Of a DNA stretch of 29,088 bases, positions 25,114 through 29,088 are shown one piece after another. Numbering within the stretch: the stretch's first letter is position 1; every line of letters begins with the position of its first letter. The stretch comes from Bog-793 sp035625025. GTDB taxonomy: Bacteria; Actinomycetota; Acidimicrobiia; Acidimicrobiales; Bog-793. The DNA lies in the NCBI GenBank assembly GCA_035625025.1, contig DASPQJ010000005.1:1-29088 (forward strand), given 5' to 3'. Made by a program: the position numbers and the translations under genes. The notes beneath the pieces were generated by a model. It was not told where the DNA came from. It did not search any database and was given only the letters and a program-made list of their open reading frames with translations.

Positions 25114-25548
25114 GTGATCGCGGTGCGGGTGACCCTGCTTCTGTGTGACGCCGCCCAGGTTGCGGACGGCAAGCTCTACATCCTCGGCGGCGGGTGGAGC
25201 CTGATCGGACCGGACCCGACGCCGTCGGCAGTGGCGATGAAGGTCGACGTCGACTGGACCGAGGTCGACCGGATGCACCACTGGGAGCTCTTTCTGGTTG
25301 ACGAGGACGGACAACCGATCGTCGCCCAGACCCCGGATGGACCTCAGCCCATCGAGGTGCGGGGAGACTTCGAGGTGTCCCGCCCCGAGTCGGTCCCGGA
25401 AGGGAGTCCGGTCGACGTCGCGCTCGCCCTCAACTTCGGTCCGCTGCCATTGACGCCAGCGTCGCGCTACACGTGGCGACTCTCGATCGACGGTGAGACC
25501 CAGGAAGACTGGGTGTTGCCGTTCTCGACGCGTACCCCTCGAGATTGA
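25114..25548 (+). CDS. Conserved actinobacterial protein (DUF6941-like)
   Basis: 144 aa, soluble, no signal. The N-terminal VRVTLLLCDAAQVADGKLYILGGGW is the recognisable block of a small conserved family in actinobacteria, to my memory DUF6941. The rest is beta-rich, with alternating hydrophobics and ending in TWRLSIDGETQEDWVLPFSTR, and looks like a single beta-sandwich. No catalytic motif is visible and no function is known to me. The GTG at 25114 follows a strong AAGGAGA site with nine bases spacing. Its stop overlaps the TTG of the glycosylase gene (TTGA), which may couple them. Confidence 0.75.
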   Translation: MIAVRVTLLLCDAAQVADGKLYILGGGWSLIGPDPTPSAVAMKVDVDWTEVDRMHHWELFLVDEDGQPIVAQTPDGPQPIEVRGDFEVSRPESVPEGSPVDVALALNFGPLPLTPASRYTWRLSIDGETQEDWVLPFSTRTPRD

Positions 25549-26480
25549 CCACGTCGGTTCGTGCGACGGTTGTCGAAATGCCGGGGTCACGGCGGCGCAA
25601 CTGCCGGTTCGCCCCGGCGATTCGCCGGTGGTGGGTAGGCGCGCGGGTCGAACGGGATCGACTTCCCTGGCGTGGGACGCGGAATCCCTGGGAGGTGCTC
25701 GTCGCCGAGATGATGCTCGCTCGGACTTCCGTCGGACGCGTTGCGGCGCGTTATGAGGAGTTTGTCAGGCGGTTCCCGACCCCGGGGTTGTGTGCCGCGG
25801 CACCGGTCGGCGCGGTCGTCCGGGCCTGGTTCGGCCTCGGGTACTACCGCCGCGCGTTGGCTCTACGCTCGGCCGCAGCCGCGATCGTGCACACCGGCGA
25901 CGGGCGCGTGCCGCGCATCCTCAGCGAGCTCGTCGCTCTCCCCGGGGTAGGTCCTTACACGGCGCGGGCCGTGCTGGCGTTCGCTTACGACGACGACGTC
26001 GCGGTGGTCGACACCAACGTCGCCCGGGTCCTCGCGCGCGCGGCTGTCGGTCGGCGGCTCCGCCCGAGCGAGGTCCAAGCATTGGCCGACAGTCTTGTCG
26101 CGACAGGGCAGGCTCGTGAGTGGAACCTCGCGCTCATGGACTTCGGCGGTCTCGTCTGTTCTTTGCGTCGCCCGGCGTGCGACACCTGTCCGGTGCGCGC
26201 CGTCGGCGCCTGCGCTTGGCGGTCGCGTCAGGCGGACGAACCCGACCCTGCCGCCGGGTCAGCGCGGGTGGCCTCCCGCCAGTCTCGGTTCGAGGGGTCC
26301 GACCGACAGGGTCGTGGTCGGCTCGTGCGGGCCGCCTGCGTGGGGCCAATCGCGTCCGCGGACCTGGCCCAGATCGCCGGCTGGCCGTCGGATCTCGAGC
26401 GAGCGCGGCGCGTCGCCGGGGCTCTCGTCGCTGAGGGGATCCTCGTCCGCGGGCCGGCGGGAGACCTGAGGCTCCCCTGA
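25545..26480 (+). CDS. mutY: MutY-like A/G-specific DNA glycosylase with iron-sulfur cluster
   Basis: 311 aa (TTG start overlapping the previous stop; ATG at 25578 is an alternative, neither with a strong ribosome site). HhH-GPD fold: RDRLPWRGTRNPWEVLVAEMML (38-58) with the catalytic-type Glu55, hairpin LPGVGPYTA (132-140), catalytic Asp156 and Asn158 in VDTNVARVL. Four cluster Cys at 205, 212, 215 and 223 give C-x6-C-x2-C-x7-C, slightly wider than the classic spacing. The C-terminus (GSDRQGRGRLVRA and on) matches the short actinobacterial MutY tail. MutY removes adenine opposite 8-oxoguanine. Odd: the usual MLQQT element is MLART here (57-61). Confidence 0.85.
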   Translation: MTTSVRATVVEMPGSRRRNCRFAPAIRRWWVGARVERDRLPWRGTRNPWEVLVAEMMLARTSVGRVAARYEEFVRRFPTPGLCAAAPVGAVVRAWFGLGYYRRALALRSAAAAIVHTGDGRVPRILSELVALPGVGPYTARAVLAFAYDDDVAVVDTNVARVLARAAVGRRLRPSEVQALADSLVATGQAREWNLALMDFGGLVCSLRRPACDTCPVRAVGACAWRSRQADEPDPAAGSARVASRQSRFEGSDRQGRGRLVRAACVGPIASADLAQIAGWPSDLERARRVAGALVAEGILVRGPAGDLRLP

Positions 26481-26574
26481 GCGGGCTCGCCGGCGCGGAG
26501 CCGTTCCCGACAACGGCCGGCGGGCCCAAACTGTCTTGCGTAGCGTCGCGGTTCTCATCTCGGAAAGGAAGCCA

Positions 26575-27123
26575 GTGGCTGAAATCAGCGAGTCGAGCGC
26601 CATCCGTGACGTCATCCATGTCCGACCGATCGTCCACGGGGACGAGCGTGGCCGCTTCGTGGAGACCTATCGCCGTTCGTGGTTCCCTCTCGGGCGCGAG
26701 ATGGTGCAAGCCAACCGGTCGGACAAGTCACAGGGCGCGGTCGTCGGCCTCCATTACCACCTGCATCAGGCCGACTACTGGTACCTGACGCGCGGTCGGG
26801 CGCGTGTAGTCCTCTACGACCTGCGCGTCGGATCGCCGACCGAAGGGGCGCTCGAACTCATCGATCTCGGCGACGAGGAACGCGGCGTGTTCATTCCACC
26901 CGGCGTCGCGCACGGCTTTGCGTCCTTGACGGACCTGACCCTCACCTACCTTGTCGACGCCTACTACAACGCGCATGACGAGCTGGGGGTGGCGTGGAAC
27001 GATCCGGACATAGGCGCCAATTGGGGCGTGGCGGACCCGGTGTTGTCCGAGCGCGACGGGAGGAATCCGCGCCGGTCGCAGATCCCGGACGCGCTCTTGC
27101 CGCGTCTCGGCATGCGAACGTGA
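26575..27123 (+). CDS. RmlC-like cupin (dTDP-4-dehydrorhamnose 3,5-epimerase family)
   Basis: 182 aa from the GTG at 26575, just after an AAAGGAAG site. RmlC landmarks: HGDERGRFVETYR (21-33), GLHYH with His60, VYDLR-like block with GSPTEGALE (86-94), VFIPPGVAHGFASL (105-118), and Tyr125 with YY at 130-131, followed by VAWNDPDIGANW. RmlC flips C3 and C5 of 4-keto sugars on nucleotides. Two substrate contacts are changed: the usual RGLHYQ is VGLHYH and the QGK region reads QADYW, so the Arg and Lys of true RmlC seem absent. It may be an epimerase for another 4-keto sugar or a binding/lyase-type relative. Confidence 0.82.
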   Translation: MAEISESSAIRDVIHVRPIVHGDERGRFVETYRRSWFPLGREMVQANRSDKSQGAVVGLHYHLHQADYWYLTRGRARVVLYDLRVGSPTEGALELIDLGDEERGVFIPPGVAHGFASLTDLTLTYLVDAYYNAHDELGVAWNDPDIGANWGVADPVLSERDGRNPRRSQIPDALLPRLGMRT

Positions 27124-27204
27124 ACATTCGATAACCGCGGTGCGCTGCTGAGGGCGGCGCGCTTGAATGGTGCACGTGGTAAGTGACGCCGGGCGAGGTG
27201 CGTC

Positions 27205-28212
27205 GTGATCGCGGGCATCGCCATTGGCGCGCTCGCGCTCGTGGTGGGATTCGCAACTTGGTCTCGCGTCGCGTCCCGTCGCGCCGAGCGACGCTCGGTC
27301 ACGACCCACCAGCACGCCCTTGACGTGCTCGGCACGGCGTCGCGGCGCTGGGAAGGTGTCGCGCCGGTGCGCCTCCCGAAACCGGACGAAGTCGCACGCG
27401 CCCATGTCCAGCCGACGGGTGCCGCGCCGAATGCGCGCCGCCGCCCCGACGGCGATCCGGCACCCACCCCCCACGCCGGCGTGCGTCTCGTGCCGCCAGC
27501 GGGCTCGCCGCTCAAGCTGCCGATCTTCATCGACGAAGGCTTCGCAGGGCCCCGGGCCCTCGGTGGGGCGGTGCCGGGCGGTTCCGAGACCGAGTTTGTC
27601 AACGAAGGCCGCGGCTCGCTGGGCCGAGAGGGAAGCGCAGCCCTTTTCGATCACGAGGCCCTGGCCCCGCCCGTTGAGGCCGGACCGCGTGGCTCTCATC
27701 GTCGCCACCGTGGCCGGCGACCCGCCCGGCGAGCGGCTTCCGTCGCCGCGACGGCGGTCGCGGTCGCCGCCATGGGCGTCGCCGGCTGGCAGCTGGCGTC
27801 CGGGGGGACGTCCTCGCACCACCCGGCGGCGCAGACGTCGGGATCGAAGACACCGGGCACGTCGCTCGCCCGCCCGGGTGGCCGCGCCCCTGGGCAGGGT
27901 CTCGCGCCGACGTCGGTCTCGGGAAGCGTTGTCACCTACGCGATGGCGAGTCCGCACTACACGGTCGCTTTTTCCGCCTCGGGTCCCTGCTGGCTCGGTG
28001 TGGAGGCCACGGTGAACGGCAGGTACCTCTGGCAGACGACGCTCGTGGCGGGGGGCAGGGCCTCGTACCGAGCGAACGGCTCGATCGCGGTACGCATCGG
28101 CGCGCCGCGCAACGTGAGTGTGCGGGTAGACGGCGTGAACGTCGAGCTTCCGGCGAAGAACGTCCAGCCCTACGACATCACGTTTTCGCCTCCCCGCGGC
28201 ACCACTGCCTAG
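27205..28212 (+). CDS. Two-TM protein with RodZ C-terminal-like (DUF4115) domain
   Basis: 335 aa. TM1 is at 2-19. A long Pro/Ala/Arg-rich region follows (about 21-176), then TM2 (about 177-195) after a run of Arg/His. Last comes an extracytoplasmic-looking beta domain (about 250-331): YTVAFSASGPCWLGVEATVNGRYLWQTTL, an AGG turn, and IAVRIGAPRNVSVRVDGVNVELP. This pattern matches the DUF4115 domain that ends RodZ. RodZ links the cytoskeleton to wall synthesis through an N-terminal helix-turn-helix, which is absent here. GTG at 27205 follows GAGG at six bases spacing. A wall- or envelope-related role is inference. Confidence 0.75.
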   Translation: MIAGIAIGALALVVGFATWSRVASRRAERRSVTTHQHALDVLGTASRRWEGVAPVRLPKPDEVARAHVQPTGAAPNARRRPDGDPAPTPHAGVRLVPPAGSPLKLPIFIDEGFAGPRALGGAVPGGSETEFVNEGRGSLGREGSAALFDHEALAPPVEAGPRGSHRRHRGRRPARRAASVAATAVAVAAMGVAGWQLASGGTSSHHPAAQTSGSKTPGTSLARPGGRAPGQGLAPTSVSGSVVTYAMASPHYTVAFSASGPCWLGVEATVNGRYLWQTTLVAGGRASYRANGSIAVRIGAPRNVSVRVDGVNVELPAKNVQPYDITFSPPRGTTA

Positions 28213-28252
28213 GATTCCGGACCCGCCGGGCCCGGGCTATCTCGGATCTTGG

Positions 28253-28852
28253 CTAGCGGCTGACCGCTTCCCACCTCGTCGGCGCCCGGGCGAGCGCGGG
28301 GTGGCTCACCAACAGATGCCAGATGACGGCGCAGAGTCCTTCGGTGTGCGCGGTGACGTGGTCAGCGAACAGTGGCGGGATGACGACGCAGGCCCGGGCG
28401 ACTCGCGCCGTGTACCCGCCGTCGCGGCCGACGATGCCGAAGATCGCGGCGTCGCGTTCTCGAGCGAGCTTGAGCGCGGCGACAATGTTCGGCGAGACGC
28501 CCCGGATGGCGTCGCCTCCGCCGACGCTGAAGACGAGGACTGCGTCTGCCGCGCCGAGCCGTGATCCTTTCAGCCACTCAGAGAACGACGTGTCCCATCC
28601 GTCGTCGTTGATGCGGGCGGTGAGCTCGGAAATGTTGTCGACGGGCGAGTACGCCTCGATGTCGCAGATCTTGCGGAAGTCGTTGACGGCGTGCGAGGCG
28701 TGCCCCGCCGATCCGCCGACACCGAGGACGAAAAGGCGACCGCCGCGTTCCCGCATCTCGGCGAGCCCCGTCGCGCACCGCTCGATCGACCCCGTGTCGA
28801 CGGCGGCGAGCACCTGGGCCGACTCTGCCAGGAAGCTCTCGCTGAATGACAT
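28253..28852 (-). CDS. gmhA: SIS-domain sugar-phosphate isomerase, GmhA-like
   Basis: 199 aa. SIS fold: GGRLFVLGVGGSAGHASHAVNDFRK (about 37-61) replaces the GNGGS segment of GmhA, and VLVFSVGGGDAIRG takes the place of the S-SGNS phosphate loop. IFGIVGRDGGYTARVA and a C-terminal HTEGLCAVIWHLLVSH helix follow, with acidic/His residues where GmhA has its catalytic pair. GmhA isomerises sedoheptulose 7-phosphate to D-glycero-D-manno-heptose 7-phosphate. This variant loop type is, to my knowledge, found beside HddA-type kinases. The ATG at 28852 follows GGAG at eight to nine bases. It stands alone, about 3.2 kb from the main minus-strand run. Confidence 0.82.
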   Translation of the reverse strand: MSFSESFLAESAQVLAAVDTGSIERCATGLAEMRERGGRLFVLGVGGSAGHASHAVNDFRKICDIEAYSPVDNISELTARINDDGWDTSFSEWLKGSRLGAADAVLVFSVGGGDAIRGVSPNIVAALKLARERDAAIFGIVGRDGGYTARVARACVVIPPLFADHVTAHTEGLCAVIWHLLVSHPALARAPTRWEAVSR

Positions 28853-28878
28853 GACGACGTTCTCCGTTCCTGCTCCGC

Positions 28879-28907
28879 CGCCCGGGCCAGGCCGGGCGGT
28901 CTTTTTC
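28879..28907 (+). terminator. Intrinsic-terminator-like hairpin on plus strand
   Basis: CCGCCCGG (28879-28886) pairs with CCGGGCGG (28893-28900) over a 6-base loop and is followed by TCTTTTT. On plus this is a textbook intrinsic terminator, but the gene it faces (gmhA-like) is on minus and starts 27 bases away. It may block rightward read-through from antisense transcription, or form a leader hairpin in the gmhA transcript when read on minus. Confidence 0.6.
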
Positions 28908-29000
28908 GGGGCCCGCTGTAGACCAGCCAAGCACACGGAGCGCTCTGGCGGGGGTGTTCTGGTACCTGACGGGCAGGTCGGACGTGTCGCGCGGCCCGAG

Positions 29001-29040
29001 GGAGTTGTTACTATACACATAGGAGAAATTCCTCTCCCAC
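29001..29040. promoter_or_regulatory. AT-rich promoter-like island with small inverted repeat
   Basis: A rare AT-rich patch in this GC-rich DNA: TTGTTACTATACACAT, with TATACA at 29012-29017 as a possible plus-strand -10 box (the other strand reads TATAGT). It is followed by GGAGA-N6-TCTCC (29022-29037). It lies upstream of both the gmhA-like gene (minus) and a possible rightward gene at the edge, so it may serve either direction. Confidence 0.4.
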
Positions 29041-29076
29041 GGCGAGGATCCCGATCGAACGGAGCCTGGTCGCCCG

Positions 29077-29088
29077 ATGGCAGTGACC
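29077..29088 (+). CDS. Possible start of a rightward gene at the window edge
   Basis: An ATG at 29077 begins the codons M-A-V-T and runs out of the window; a GGAG at 29061-29064 is upstream with a rather long spacing of 12 bases. The promoter-like island before it supports a gene beginning here, but four codons cannot show what it is. Confidence 0.25.

Overview
This is a GC-rich chromosomal window with many GTG starts and tight ATGA/GTGA/TAATG gene overlaps. It fits an actinomycete (Actinomycetota). The fumarase, RipA-like NlpC/P60 hydrolase, DrrAB-type exporters, BioY and the actinobacterial form of MutY all agree with that. A deep-branching lineage such as Acidimicrobiia is possible, but that is a guess from gene style, not a measurement. 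I see no phage genes, transposase, CRISPR array, tRNA or rRNA.

Left part (1-16.5 kb): the tail of an EAL-domain c-di-GMP phosphodiesterase; a DHA2-type MFS exporter translationally coupled to a secreted chagasin-like (I42) protein; two divergent DrrA/DrrB-like ABC-2 exporters (minus: ATPase plus two permeases; plus: ATPase plus one permease); BioY; a Kv-beta-like aldo/keto reductase divergent from a type I IPP isomerase; a coiled-coil NlpC/P60 cell-wall hydrolase divergent from class II fumarase; a dienelactone-hydrolase-family protein; a fused GT2-GT4 glycosyltransferase; and a small coiled-coil protein typical of polysaccharide loci.

Middle part (16.5-25 kb, minus strand): a compact run of ten genes read right to left: methyltransferase, GmhB-like HAD phosphatase, transaldolase, NAD-dependent epimerase/dehydratase, HddA-like GHMP kinase, Gfo/Idh/MocA oxidoreductase, SDR, second methyltransferase, polyprenyl-phosphate-type GT2, and a sugar-1-phosphate nucleotidyltransferase. 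The last has its catalytic N-terminus out of frame with its only nearby ATG.

Right part (25-29 kb): a small conserved actinobacterial protein and a MutY-like glycosylase on plus, an RmlC-like cupin, a two-TM protein with a RodZ C-terminal-like (DUF4115) domain, and a GmhA-like SIS isomerase on minus. The edge holds a possible promoter and start of a rightward gene.

Taken together, SIS isomerase, HddA-like kinase, GmhB-like phosphatase and HddC-like nucleotidyltransferase can make an NDP-heptose (most simply GDP-D-glycero-alpha-D-manno-heptose) from sedoheptulose 7-phosphate. The epimerase, reductases, RmlC-like protein and methyltransferases could tailor it, and the glycosyltransferases could attach it to a lipid carrier or surface polymer. 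A heptose surface-glycan locus is therefore the main biological story of this window.
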